A stretch of 64,000 nucleotides of DNA from Tenodera sinensis (GCA_030765045.1 CM060963.1:120471735-120535734), one strand, 5' to 3'. Positions 20,104 through 30,990 are shown, counted from the first letter of the stretch. The notes: generated by a model from the letters alone, not told the origin. Made by a program: numbers and translations.

Positions 20104-22745
20104 CCCTTAGCGGTCGTATGCGCTGGTAAAAGTTTTTGCCAGCTGGTCGTAAGGGATTTCCACATTTTTGTGCAAGCTATTTCTAAGGGAAAGGCTCGTG
20201 CAATAAGGGCCTAAGTTCTGCCGACGCTCCGTCCCCGACTCAGGCAGGTAGAAAGGAGTGTTCTGTGCGGTAAATAATTCTCGTGCAGTTTTAAACGCAT
20301 GCATAAACATAAAAACAAGCAGAAATAAATTGTACTCACATGTCTATGATGCAAATGATGTGAGGTGCTATCCTTTGAAGAGACGAAAAATGTATATGTC
20401 ACTGCACTGTAATGTTTAGCTCATTTATGTGTTCAGATCTGCGTTTATATAAATAGCGTCTTTATAATATACGTACAGAAACACAAAATAAGAATTCTTT
20501 GAAGAACCACGAAGTTTTTATATATGTCACAGCACTGTAATGTTCACTCATTTCTGCTAATCCATATTTACACCTAAATGAATTGTACGTTTATGAATAT
20601 ACACAAACAAACACAAAATAAGAGAAATAATTATTTACAACAAACGGTAATAAAGGAATGAGCCTATTTTCGTTTATAATGCTGTAAGGTATGGTATCGT
20701 TCAAAACATTCGCCGGGACACAAAGCAGGATGGTTGGAACATGTTTTGCAATAATAATATGATTCCTTCCTTGCTCCTTTTATTTTTCTGTTGCTGCAGA
20801 CAAGGCAGTCTTTATGTTTTTTATTTTCGAAGTGGTACATAAAGTGATTACTTTGGTTTAGCCGTTCTTCTGTTTCTGCTGTACCGGGATGGCACCTCTT
20901 CCTTGGGTTTCTTACATTTCCAACCAAACTCTGAACAAGGGATCGGCGAAACTGAAGGTGACTCATTGGTTTCTTGGCAGATTGGACACTTTGCTTGTGG
21001 CACGAGTAAATAATATACAAATTTACGATGCTTACTTCAAGACACCAAAAAAATAATTTTCTCCACCACTTGAATGATTTACGTAAGAATTGGTACGTAG
21101 CACAGTAGTGGTCATTTCTGTCAACCCCGCCCATATTCTTTGTGTAATTTAGCACACAAAGTGGTTTCATTATTTCCTTTTCTACCCCTCCTTTCTGAAT
21201 TGTACCAATCCTTCTCACCGAAGTGTCATGATAAGTAGATATCATAATGACAGGTCTCTTATCTTTCCATCCTAAGATGAGAACATTGTCTTTTCTGAAA
21301 CCAGTCACGTCACCACTCTTCAGTTTCTTGAAGGCTCCTTGCCTTACAGGTCTTGGGTTCCCAGCTCTACCAGCAATTATTGTGCCCGTTGCATGACACT
21401 GGCGCTGGTCCAGTTCTTTCGCCAGATCTACGCTGCTGTAGTAGCGATCTGTGAAGAGATGGTACCCTTTGATGTCGTTTGTGCATTTCTCCAGACGCGA
21501 CATTAGGGACAGCACAATTCTGGTCATAAAACTCTTGTCTTCAAAGGGTAATTTGCAGACATCAGGTGTAATTTTACCGTAATATGGTATAATGCTATGA
21601 ACATAGCCAGTTGCACTGTCAGCCAAAACAAACAAACGAAGTCCCCACTTTGTAGGCTCCTTGGGGTTATACGTTTTAAAAAGTATATGTCCTTTGAATC
21701 CAACAGTAGATTCATCTATTGAAATGTTTTGACCGGGTACGAAATGCTGCTGGAATTTCTTCTCAACGTACTCAATAGTGCCATGAATTTTTCTCGTGCG
21801 CCGTAGTGCTGCATTGCTTTCATTTAAGGTATCATTCCCCACATGAAGCATCAAAAATATCTGCAAGAAGCGATCCCTGGGCATTACATCACGAAAAAAT
21901 TTTATTTCAGTTTTCCAGTCTGACGTAAAGTAATCCTTCAGTTCAGGCATTGGCAGCAAACCCATATTAATTATCATTCCCAAAAAGGCTTTCATTTCGT
22001 CCAGGTTAACGTCAGTCCATTTCAACCAAATAGACCGAGGACTCAGTTCTAATTTAGAAATCTTCTCTCCTGCATATCGATTCGTTTCAGCAACTATTTC
22101 ACTAAGGAGCTCATCACCAAACAGCAAACAAAAATAGTCATATGGAATGGCATCATTAGACAAATTTACTTTAGGCCCAGAATTCTTACTAAAGCTATAT
22201 TCCACAGGTTTTATGTCATTCGCGCCTACCACACACCACCCATCTTCACCGGCCTGACTATTACTAACAGGCGTGAAAGTTGCACTTAGGTCGTTATTGT
22301 CCTCACAATCACTCGATGCGCTGCTTGAAGCACAGCTTACATTTTCGGCATCTTCTGCAAAATCCAAATCGTCATCACTGTCATTATCAAGCACTTCTTG
22401 TAGTAGATGCATCAAAGCTTCGTCATCTTCAGGATTTATTGCTCTATAAACACATTTAACACGGACAGGCGTATCACTAGATGAAGCCATGGTGCAGCCG
22501 AAAAAAGCACTGTTTTCTTTTCACACTAGAAACGCATCAATTGGCATTTCCTCACCAGATGGCACAAGAGGATAGACGTACTGATTTATGCTACTAGTTG
22601 GTGCTGCCCTCTAACCCAAATATTTACAGTCAACTGAAAAAACAACTGTAGAACCCCAGATCACGTTGTCGTTAAAATGCCGACATGCGACCAGAGCAGC
22701 TTGGCTGGCCGTGTCGGCATAGTGTCGGCATCCGACCGGTATGGG
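20104..22745 (-). mobile_element. Complete piggyBac transposon
   Basis: Flanked by TTAA (20100-20103 and 22746-22749). The inverted ends CCCTTAGCGGTCGTATGC and CCCATACCGGTCGGATGC agree at 15 of 18 positions. The element is 2.64 kb and contains one intact transposase gene. The 5' subterminal region repeats GCCGACAC-type motifs (22690-22740), possible transposase-binding sites. It sits at the junction between the MITE at 19613-20103 and the 3' piece of the LINE. Confidence 0.92.
20664..22490 (-). CDS. piggyBac transposase, intact (608 aa)
   Basis: Single uninterrupted reading frame of 608 codons, the usual size for piggyBac transposases. An acidic N-terminal region (residues 20-70) is followed by the DDE_Tnp_1_7-type core. 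The catalytic aspartates are visible as D259 in ISIDESTVGFKGH, D348 in LFTDRYYSS and D457 (with D460) in GGVDRNDHY. A C-terminal cysteine-rich zinc tail follows, CLVCSNRK at 562 to CPGECFERYH at 600. Such enzymes cut and paste at TTAA without a footprint (family knowledge). The start at 22490 is the first Met and lies 255 bp inside the right inverted end. The lack of stops and presence of both ends suggest a recently active copy. Confidence 0.95.
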   Translation of the reverse strand: MASSSDTPVRVKCVYRAINPEDDEALMHLLQEVLDNDSDDDLDFAEDAENVSCASSSASSDCEDNNDLSATFTPVSNSQAGEDGWCVVGANDIKPVEYSFSKNSGPKVNLSNDAIPYDYFCLLFGDELLSEIVAETNRYAGEKISKLELSPRSIWLKWTDVNLDEMKAFLGMIINMGLLPMPELKDYFTSDWKTEIKFFRDVMPRDRFLQIFLMLHVGNDTLNESNAALRRTRKIHGTIEYVEKKFQQHFVPGQNISIDESTVGFKGHILFKTYNPKEPTKWGLRLFVLADSATGYVHSIIPYYGKITPDVCKLPFEDKSFMTRIVLSLMSRLEKCTNDIKGYHLFTDRYYSSVDLAKELDQRQCHATGTIIAGRAGNPRPVRQGAFKKLKSGDVTGFRKDNVLILGWKDKRPVIMISTYHDTSVRRIGTIQKGGVEKEIMKPLCVLNYTKNMGGVDRNDHYCATYQFLRKSFKWWRKLFFWCLEVSIVNLYIIYSCHKQSVQSAKKPMSHLQFRRSLVQSLVGNVRNPRKRCHPGTAETEERLNQSNHFMYHFENKKHKDCLVCSNRKIKGARKESYYYCKTCSNHPALCPGECFERYHTLQHYKRK

Positions 22746-23755
22746 TTAAAATACTGTGGTGATGTATTAATAACAGCATCTGAGTCTTGTAAACAAGAAT
22801 TAGAGAAAGTTCAAAACCAGGCATTACAATTAATAACAGGTGCAGTTAAAACCACCCCAATTGAAACACTTCTCTTTGCAACATCTAATAAGCCAAATAA
22901 ATTTAGAAATTCAAGAACAAGCTCCCACTCATGAAAAACTTACAAGAATTCCAAATTTTAATAAACTAGAAAAACATCAGGATTTTAAATACACACTCAA
23001 AACCCAAAAAAGATTTGTACAGGAAGCAAAAAAGTGAAAAGAAAAACTACACTTATCCATTACAAAAGAAAATATATTACATCTCTTTAATCCAATAGAA
23101 AGCTTTGAAATAGAATTAAGACCTCTGTGAAATCTTCAAGAAACAAACAAGTTCTGATATTGCAAAAATTGTTGCAATTGAAACACTGCAGAAGATAACC
23201 TGAAGAAGAATGGACACGTATCTATACACACGGCTCCTTTGTAAGTGATGAAGATGGAGCTGGAGCAGGCGGTACATGTCAGTTTTTCTTCTCTTACAAA
23301 AATGTGGGGGAAAAACACCACAAGCTTTGATGGAGAAATTGATGCAATCTACACTGCTCTAAAATATCTGTTTGGCTACAAAAATGTAAAAACACTTATT
23401 TTATCACAATCCAAGGAACAACATTAACTCAAGATCGAAAAACAGAAAAAATAAGAGAAATTCACTATTTGGTTAAACAGATACAAAATTCAAGTAAGAG
23501 CATAGTTTTCCAGTGGATTCCTGCACACTGTGAATTGAGTAACAATAATAAGCAGACATCCTAGCAAAATAGGGAACCAAACTTCAAAATAAGGTACAAC
23601 CAAAAGTACCACTGGAATTAGTTAAAGTGTCATTAAGAAGAAAATGGATGATTATACAACTAAATTAACTACAAATATATTAAATTCCAAAGGAGAGAAA
23701 TTCTTAAAAAGCTTGAAACCAACTCCTGTACTACCTTGAAAAACAGCCATTGCCA

Positions 23756-23958
23756 TTTTAAACCAAAAATGTAAGTCGATTAATAACACCACACATTTAC
23801 TTATAATTTACCGGAACATGTTTCGGAGGCTGACATTCCTCCATTATCAACCTCCAAAAAATGTTACAGTAAATTAGTGCTCTGTAGTGTTATCAACTTA
23901 CCCTTTTGGTTTAAACTGATTATTACAACATTGTTTTCAAACTTCCAAGAAAGAAGAT
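23756..23958 (-). mobile_element. 203-bp Penelope-derived unit with hammerhead-like motif
   Basis: Bounded by an 11-bp duplication AGCCATTGCCA (23745-23755, 23959-23969); the LINE reading is continuous when it is discounted. Its ends form inverted arms (TTTAAACCAAAA...GTAAGT near 23758 against ACTTACCC...GGTTTAAA near 23914) around a central hammerhead-like motif. It shares the bordering segment ending in TTTTCAAACTTCCAAGAAAG with the insertion at 4191-4299 and with the Penelope copy at 50102. No protein is encoded, so it must have moved in trans. Confidence 0.8.
23807..23857 (-). ncRNA. Hammerhead-ribozyme-like motif, copy 1
   Basis: On the minus strand: box TTGATAA, a perfect 5-bp stem II (GGAGG with CCTCC, 8-nt loop plus one extra U), GAAA, a 2-bp stem III (A-U, C-G) and a UU at the expected cleavage position. 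Stem I is imperfect here (GG with CC next to the core, then mismatches). The standard core is CUGAUGA...GAAA; positions 3 and 8, which pair in the fold, are U and A rather than C and G. Confidence 0.5.
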
Positions 23959-24175
23959 AGCCATTGCCAAGTTCAGACTTTCCACTGGACAGGACTGTCT
24001 CAGCAAGCACCTGTATAAAATTGGATTGCTTTCATCTCCAAGTTGTCTGTTATGCAACAAGAAAGAGGAAATGAATATGGAACATCTATCAATCTGTGAA
24101 CAATTTAAATTGTATCCAGACCTGACCTCAAAATATTGAGAGGCAAGAAGGAGAATGGCTTTGTTGCTAAACCCT

Positions 24176-24762
24176 TAGCACATGCACGCACACACACACA
24201 CAAGTTTAGGAAGAAACATGATTTTTGTGTTTCATTCCCCTTTAAGGAGGAATTTAAAACAGCAAAGGTAGTGTGAGGAAAAGAATAATAAAGGGGTAAG
24301 GCAAAAGTTAATCATTGAGGTGGAGGTAATCATTAGCAAATGGTTAGGCAACAGGAAAGGAAAGAGGGGAGAGAAAGAACAAGGTCAGAATGAACAGGGC
24401 AGTTCAAACAAAATTAATTTTAGGGAAATGGAAAGCATAAAGGAGGTAGGTGAGAAAAATGGTACAAAAGACAAACATAGAAATAAAAGACAAATTGAAG
24501 AAAGCTATAAACACTAACAAAAGGCATAAACAATAGTAGCCATCAAAATGTAAATGTATGTAAGGAATCTTAGAGGGCTGTCCAATAACAGAAGGGCATT
24601 CAACATGTGAATACTTCACTATCCAATAAATTAAATTCAATGTTAAAGTTTTGGATACTGTAGCATATTTACCAAACACAAATTTTTGTCACAAATACTT
24701 GTTAGGGAATGTTGGGTGCCTTGATAAATAACATCAATACATTACTGTTTTAAGATCATGAT
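24176..24762. other. Intron sequence after the LINE
   Basis: A (CA)n microsatellite lies at about 24184-24202. The rest is purine-rich on the plus strand; the open frame 24320-24517 is a low-complexity basic/acidic stretch without a recognisable domain. Confidence 0.5.
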
Positions 24763-25100
24763 ATTGGGTGGTATAAATAAAAGCAAGCAATAGCTTTTTC
24801 TCACTAATTCGGAGCAAGAGGTTGGTTTCGTATAAATAAAAACCTTCTGCTCCATCTCCTTGTAAGCTAAAGCTTCCAGACCTTGACCGCGGAGCTATTG
24901 CTCGCGAAATGGTATAAATAAAAACCTGCCTTCCTCGCTCCGACGGAGCTTTTGCTGGCTATTTTCTGAGGTAGCTATGTAGGTACCTCAGCTTGCTCAA
25001 TCAGTTAGTACCATGGCCAGGATTTCCTGCTCCCACTGTTTTAAAACAACTAGCTTATTGCCAATTAGTTTCAAATCACTTTTGGACTTAATTCTTGTTT

Positions 25101-25586
25101 TTAAGTTGCTTTTTTTTTTAATATTTGCATCTCGCTGATGGATGTTTTAAACTCTTCCTCCAATTGTTGCTTTACTGTAGCTACTGCTAAACTTTTGCAC
25201 TTACTTTCTGACAACTGTGCTTTTAATAGAATGTCTTGATTTTCCTTCAATAGATGAACAAAGCACCTCATAAATACGCCGCTTTCTTCAACCATGGTGA
25301 CTGAAATACATACGTGTTGTAAAATATAAACTCTACTCTTGGAGATATTTGCTGCTATATCAGCTCCGATGATACAAGGACATTTTTCTGAGGTGTTGTG
25401 ATCTTGCCTGGTTAGAATGTGAGTGATGTCATAGTGATCCACTTTCATTACTGGAAACCTGATAATGGAATCAAAACATACACGAACGTGCTTATACAAA
25501 CATGCAGCACGTATGAAGAGCATAATGCTGCTACAAATCAAGGTCGAATTATATCTATAAAATAAGCCTATATGAAACTCTTTCAC
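25101..25586 (-). pseudogene. DNA-binding-protein-like ORF of the Harbinger-like element
   Basis: 161 codons. Only the C-terminal 60 residues look conserved in style: VHLLKENQDILLKAQLSESK, then AVATVKQQLEEEFKTSISEM and QILKKK. This helical pattern resembles the Myb/SANT-like proteins that accompany Harbinger transposases and the MADF/zeste-type domains in related insect elements. The N-terminal hundred residues look like random translation; the real start may be the Met at about residue 97. Function is inferred from context only. Confidence 0.35.
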
Positions 25587-25904
25587 AAAGTAGGTATAGC
25601 TTTAATTCAGATAACACTTTTAAAATCTTAGAATTGCCTATTTTGATGTTCCATAAATTGTAATTGCCCAGTTCTAGGGCAGATCAACAGAACACCAGTA
25701 AAAGTAATCTTTCTGTATATCACTTGTAATAGACGCAGGGCATCAAATTATGGGAATCTGGGTTTAAATTTATAAAAGGATAATCGCCATGTGTTGGAAG
25801 TTCGGATGAATCCCAATTACTGTTTCATTTATCCCTGCCCCCCCCCCCCCAAAAAGAAATTGACGTAAACAATGTGAAAAAAAAAATATATCTTGGCTAT
25901 CCGG

Positions 25905-25985
25905 TTGTTGTCGTGTCAAATTGTAAAATACCGACGTTTCGACCATCTTGTCGTGGTCGTTATCACAGGCAAAAAGTAAACAATG
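25905..25985 (-). ncRNA. Penelope-type hammerhead remnant, second family
   Basis: The minus strand reads TGATAACGACCACGACAAGA, then TGGTCGAAACGTCGG. A 6-bp stem II (CGACCA with TGGTCG) is followed by GAAACGTC, the very short stem III typical of Penelope hammerheads as described in the literature. The first box is TGATAA with a G before it, so the catalytic core is altered. No coding part of the parent element is present. Confidence 0.5.
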
Positions 25986-25999
25986 TGCTTTAATTAGAT

Positions 26000-26480
26000 A
26001 CACATTTTTTGTGTGGTAAGACTTCGTCTATCTCCTACAGTTTATCAGTTATACAAATGTGATTGAGAATGAAAAGGACTTCACAGGCTATTCCCCCGAA
26101 ATTAAAGCTATACCTACATTTCAATTGTCATGTAAATATCTTAACATGTCATTTTAATCAAAATACGAGTACAGTGGCCATTTTTGAGAAAATTAAAAAT
26201 TAGGAATGTTTATCCATGTAAAAGTTAGTTTTGGATGGAGGGTTTCCATAAAGTCGCACTCTTGGAGGTTACTGAACTTCAATACGAAATTTGGTTTTTA
26301 AAAGTGACTGCTTGGGTTTTGATGTTCACACTTACACACATACAGGCACGCACACATTGACTTCTCTCTCTCTATTCAGAGAGGCTCACAAGCTGTATTT
26401 CTGCTTTAATCTCGATATCGAATTATTGGGCGGAATGCAATAATTCCTCTACTATACGTTTAGTGGTTGAGGAACTAAAA
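26000..26480. repeat. Central part of the fold-back family, copy 3
   Basis: CACATTTTTTGTGT, TCATTTTAATCAAAAT, TTGGTTTTTAA and GGCGGAATGCAATA parallel 12620-13040. The long inverted arms are missing. It lies inside the Harbinger-like element, so it inserted there or was captured. Confidence 0.6.
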
Positions 26481-27565
26481 AATTACACAATATGTAGGGA
26501 CTTGGATGCAGATATAAACAATTATAATCACATTTAAAGAGAAAATATAGACTTGCTTCCGCAGCAATTGCTTCCAGAGGGAAATGAAGCACGAAGGGGA
26601 CCTTTTAACTATCTGTATAGGTACATCCTAAGCTAAGGTGTTGTCATCTTGCCTGCGTAGGATAACGTTAAACAAAATGTGAATGAGGTAATAGTGATCC
26701 TCTCTATGTTAAGTGAAAGCCTCAGCACTTATATTAGTGATCCTCTCTCATTACGGACGATAATGTAATCAAAGCGATACATAGAGTAGAATATTGTGCA
26801 AATCAAAACCGGGTTATAACTGAAGACTTTCATATAAAACCGACCCTAAATTTAAATTTCCACGAAATAAAACTTCTTCATCCAGTATAGCTTTAGTAAT
26901 CTTGGAATTAGTCCCCACAGACTCACTCTTGGAATTAGTTATTGATAGTTTATATGTATAGATGTAAAGGATATCAGTATAACGGTGCAAAAACAGGAGT
27001 ACAAATTACCTACTTCCATATATCAGATTGTAAATATATGTTTACATGTCCTAAAAGACTCTTTATATATTTTAAATAATCACTTGTATTCAATGTGTTA
27101 ACTGTTATCTTCTTGTTATAATCATTTAATGTTTCTTTAGATATTTTGAATATTAATTTTAATCATTATTTTTTCTTCTTAAAATTGACTTTGTCATATA
27201 TCTTTGTATTCTGGATCTTTATGGTCACCTGCAATGTCAGGCAGATGTCACAATTTTTGTTTGTGAAATATATATATATACATTTTCGTTCTTTAAAATC
27301 ACTATCTCTTATCAGGTTTAACATGAATAAGTATATGGATATTTAAATGCAGCAAATATTTAAATCCCCTCCAGACATGAAAAAGGTGTGTTTGTTTACG
27401 TGGCTTGGTGAAGGTCACGGAGCTAAAGCTGTGTGTTGAAAGCAAGAGCTGGCGGAAGAGGGGAAGTTTTTTATTTATACCAAATCACGACCTTTTGCTT
27501 ATTCTCAACTTGCTTACCAGCTTCAGCTCACAAGCACTAGCTAGTTTTTATTTATACCACCCATT

Positions 27566-28333
27566 GCCTCTTGAAACACGAAAATAACCTTTTTCCAAAC
27601 CTTGTTAGGAAGCAGACACCATATACATAAGGCACATAGAAAGGGCATAAGCAAGGTAAGGGAAGGTGGGGAAAGTTGTAAGCTAACATGAAATCCAGGA
27701 ACTACATATGCAGGGAATGGCACATGCAACATCACTTGCTTGCGTTTTGAGTGGTGATGTTGACATCTACACATGAGAGGAAAGGGATGAGCCAGAGAGG
27801 AACACTCCCATGATGTCTTGGGTGAGGCATTTGGATATAATTTTGTTCGATTGTTTCACTTTGTGCACCTTGACTCAATCAGTGCAATTTACAGACATTT
27901 ACAGAAATAACATTATGTGTGTCAACTATTGCTCCTAAAGTTGCATTCTTAATACTTATGCAATATGGCGTTACAAGTGCGGGGAAATCCATTTGAAGTG
28001 TTTTGGTAAATATGCTCATTATCAATGTTAGCAAACATGGTGTCAGGGTATTTTTAACATCAATTTGGTGAAACCAGCACTATGTTTCCAAAGAATATAC
28101 TTTTCTAATTGCACACACCCAACAAAAACCATAATTCATACTTCCTTCTTCTGAAAGATTCTAGGACTTTCTCCTATTGCTGTCTCACAGCAACAACACT
28201 TAATTGCACCACTTGCCTCTCCATACAGATCATCGAAAGCCTTGATAAATGCAGAAAACCAGCTTTTTTATTAACACAGAGCTTTGAGTTGCTGAACCTG
28301 TAAATTATAGTGGAAACATAATTAGAAACTTAC
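27566..28333. other. RacGAP1 intron, nothing recognised
   Basis: No coding or repeat structure identified. The minus-strand donor of the exon at 28334 (GAG|GTAAGT) forms its right edge. Confidence 0.6.
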
Positions 28334-28488
28334 CTCCACATTTTTGCTTCTAGAATCAGATTTTCTTTTTTTGGCACTTCCTGTGTCACCAGAGCATATA
28401 GAGCTACGGTGTTTTCTCCACTGTCTGGGTGGTGCCTCCTCCAAATCATCCTCAGATTTTGAGTAACTTAATTCTGAGAGCAATGAAC
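28334..28488 (-). CDS. RacGAP1: RacGAP1 exon: post-coiled-coil acidic/basic linker
   Basis: Encodes SLLSELSYSKSEDDLEEAPP followed by a basic segment with SAKKRKSDSRSKNVE. The join from the upstream exon gives LNTTG|SLLSELSYSKSEDD, which aligns with the vertebrate RacGAP1 segment SGSILSDISFDKTDESL. The basic KKRK could be a nuclear-localisation-type cluster, consistent with the interphase nuclear location known for the family. The acceptor is TTTCGTAG, the donor GTAAGT, in phase 1 and out phase 0. The intron to the next exon is 16.96 kb. Confidence 0.92.
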
Positions 28489-29211
28489 CTACGAAACGTG
28501 AAAAAGTATTAAAACTGTTCAAGAATATTTTGCTTTTCTAATTCTTGGCAGCAACACAACTATTTTCTATACAAATTCCAACAATGAAAGACCATTGTAA
28601 TGATACACTTAATTCTAGTCTTTGGGAGATTAAATAAGTTTGCTAGAATCTTCTGGTTCAAAAGTTAATTTCATAAGTTTTTATCCTAGCACTTAAAGCA
28701 TGATTTTAGAGCGAGTTAAATTTTCCATATATAGTATGTGAGCCTCAGATTACTAAAGAATAATCATGATAAGATGAAGGCCTCAGCAATGCACCTGCAG
28801 CCTATCCAAAGCTTTTTGTGATGTCCTTCACAATATGCAGTAGTGATCAATAAACTTTGCTTGAACACTAGAAAAAATGTTGTGAGGTATAATGTCCCTG
28901 TGGCCTTACAGTAAAAGCTTACAACAGCAGTCACCAAGATTACACAGGGTGGATTTTGGATGCAGTTGAGTCAAGCACAGCTGAAGCACATTTCATCTAC
29001 ATCAGTAACCTATTATCATCATAGGCTCAAGTAGATTAGGATTTTAAAGTCTACATGAAATTTGCACTTTCTTTGATTTAACTCATCTAAGCACCAGTCA
29101 GAATAGCAAATTACAATGTGAAAAATGTCAGGCAATGATAAAGCACACAGTAGGAAATTAAAAAATAAAGAGTATTCTCATCTGTGTTAAAAAATAAAAA
29201 TAAATATTATT
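28489..29211. other. RacGAP1 intron, nothing recognised
   Basis: AT-rich sequence without coding potential or recognised repeats. Confidence 0.55.
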
Positions 29212-29215
29212 TTAA

Positions 29216-30257
29216 CCCTTTGCAAGCGAAAACCCGTATATGGGCGACCTGTCCGGACCCTGACGAGCGAAAACCCATATATGGGTTTGGAGTCATAGAG
29301 CTATTGTGATCGGCTCCTCTCGCTCAAATAATTCATATATACTGCCAACAGATGTCAGGAAATGTTCTTTCAGATGTTTGTGGTCAGTTCATCACCGATT
29401 TTCCATATTTAATCATTTCTGTCGTAGTTTTCAGTAGTGTAGGAATAAACAGTGCAGTGATTGCATCCAGTAAGCGAGAGTTTTTTTTCGTTTTTTGACA
29501 GAATGGCGGGAAAGAAAGGGTTGACGGAGCAAGAAATTGTAGAATTGTTGAACAAAAGTGATAGTGAGTTATAGAATTTTGTACTCAGTGATGATGAGAG
29601 CGATATATGCAAGAATTCGTGTGTAAGTGCAAGTGAGAGCGAGAGTGACATAAGTGACGCTGCAGACAGCTATACACCTAGCTGTGTAGAAGTAGGTTAA
29701 TTTTGACCCTGGCCCTACATCTAGTATCCCAGTGCACAATATTCAGCAGGGACCAATACTTTCTTCTCATTTTGATGAGAATACGCTTCCAGCAGAATTT
29801 TTCGGCCTATTTTTTGATGACGAAACTATGGAAATAATTACTGAGGAGACATGTATTCAGGGAAACATAAGGAAAAAAAAAAAATAAAAAACAACAGGCG
29901 ACACCACCAACGAAAAAAGCCAGGATTGCTTCTTGGAATCTCCCAGAAATTGCCAATATAAAAGCACTGAGATAGTATTATCTCAATAGTATTGAGATAA
30001 ACAAGTCGCTATGAAAATCATATGCACATTTTAGATACCCTGCCCTAGCTAGGTGTAACTGCACATTTCTATCAGAACTTTTATAATTTATCATCATTAC
30101 CATTATTATTACAAATGGAAGTATTAAATATCATGTGACACTATTTAGTTCCTGAAGCACTGCTGGTTTATTTGTGAATACCTATATGTACGAACTACGC
30201 TGTACAAAATGGAGAAGTGCTACTTATGCCGTTTTTGTAACAACATTTTTACGCGGA
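29216..30257 (+). mobile_element. piggyBac relic, third family
   Basis: The left end follows TTAA (29212-29215) and starts CCCTTTGCAAGCGAAAACCC; the motif GCGAAAACCC(G/A)TATATGGG is repeated at 29226 and 29267 as a subterminal repeat. An N-terminal transposase remnant follows (29503-29880). The matching right end was not found; the sequence runs into the TTAA at 30258 that begins another element, so the right boundary is uncertain. Confidence 0.55.
29503..29880 (+). pseudogene. piggyBac transposase N-terminal remnant
   Basis: Starts MAGKKGLTEQEIVELLNKSD, then an acidic serine-rich stretch SDDESDICKNS and SASESESDISDAADS, and after a stop ENTLPAEFFGLFFDDETMEI. An acidic N-terminus followed by a 'F..FFDDE.ME.I..ET' segment is the standard beginning of piggyBac transposases. 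Stop codons interrupt it (about 29569 and 29698), and an A-tract at 29870-29890 marks the end of similarity. No catalytic aspartates remain. Confidence 0.7.
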
Positions 30258-30434
30258 TTAACCTCTTGAGGGATATCGACGTATCACGTCCATTTAAAAT
30301 GGCAGATGAGCGATATGGGCGTCCTGTGCGTTTAAGCATTTAACCCTTATTTATCCCTTATCCAACTCAACTTATTATAATTTTCCCTTTATGAAACATT
30401 TTAGTAAGGTCTATATACTTTATTGGCTTACCTT

Positions 30435-30987
30435 TGAGACAGAATATTGATCAATAGAAAATCGTTCATGTAAACATTTTTGTAAGAGTGTGTAAATTTC
30501 TAATTCTTTTAATTTGGGTGTATCAGGGACTTATTTTTTTTAATATTCAAGATAGCCAATGTTTACTCGTCACTTTGAGTTCAACCAATGAGAACTGTTG
30601 CGCGGATGAATACATAAGAATGGCGATGTTGCGTCATACCGACGCCAGGGACTCTTTATCATTAGCGTCTGTATGCTCAAGTTGGAAGGATGTATTTTTT
30701 TGGTAGTGCGTGAACATGTAACTTTCACCCAAACTTTTATACAGTGTAGATTCTACCTAACTGTGAAGATTATTGATTAATCAATATGGTGCTAAAAGTG
30801 TAAATTAACGAATAAATATGTTGTGATAAAGGAACGTTGATTTATGCATTCCATTCTGTAACCATCGACCCTGAAGATAAGAGTAGCGTCAGATATCAAT
30901 CAAACTATTACATCATTCAGTAAAAACATTATTCCTGCTGCTATATTCCGGTATGCTATGAAAAGACTTATTATAAAAACAGCACCA
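30435..30987 (+). repeat. 5' LTR of the gag-only retrotransposon
   Basis: 553 bp, TGAGACAG...AACAGCACCA. By direct comparison it differs from the 3' LTR (34931-35483) at four positions only, so the insertion is young relative to its neighbours. The 4-bp duplication CCTT flanks the whole element (30431-30434 and 35484-35487). Confidence 0.95.
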
Positions 30988-30990
30988 AAA

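Larger units (their letters stand above)
22746..24175 (+). pseudogene. LINE 3' piece: thumb, RNase H and C-terminal tail
   Basis: Continues the copy from 19200-19612. It reads LKYCGDVLITASES, VQNQALQLITGAVKTTPIET, then RNase H pieces (a degraded TDGS at about 23225, FQWIPAHCELS near 23515-23540), and after the 203-bp insert the tail KFRLSTGQDCLSKHLYKIGL with CLLCNKKEEMNMEHLSICEQ. Several stops and frame changes are present. A (CA)n tract follows at 24184-24202, where the element seems to end. Confidence 0.8.
24766..27562 (-). mobile_element. PIF/Harbinger-like DNA transposon
   Basis: The inverted ends GGGTGGTATAAATAAAA face each other, flanked by a 3-bp duplication ATT (24763-24765, 27563-27565). 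Further GTATAAATAAAAACC motifs lie at about 24829 and 24912, and one in inverted form near 27467, as subterminal repeats. GGG-starting ends and 3-bp duplications suit PIF/Harbinger. The only coding remnant resembles a Myb/SANT-like or zeste-like DNA-binding protein; no DDE transposase was seen. It contains later material: a Penelope scrap and a fold-back centre. Confidence 0.6.

Noticed and set aside
24320..24517. Charged 65-aa ORF
   Set aside because: Low-complexity Lys/Glu/Gly composition without domain, conserved start or flanking structure.
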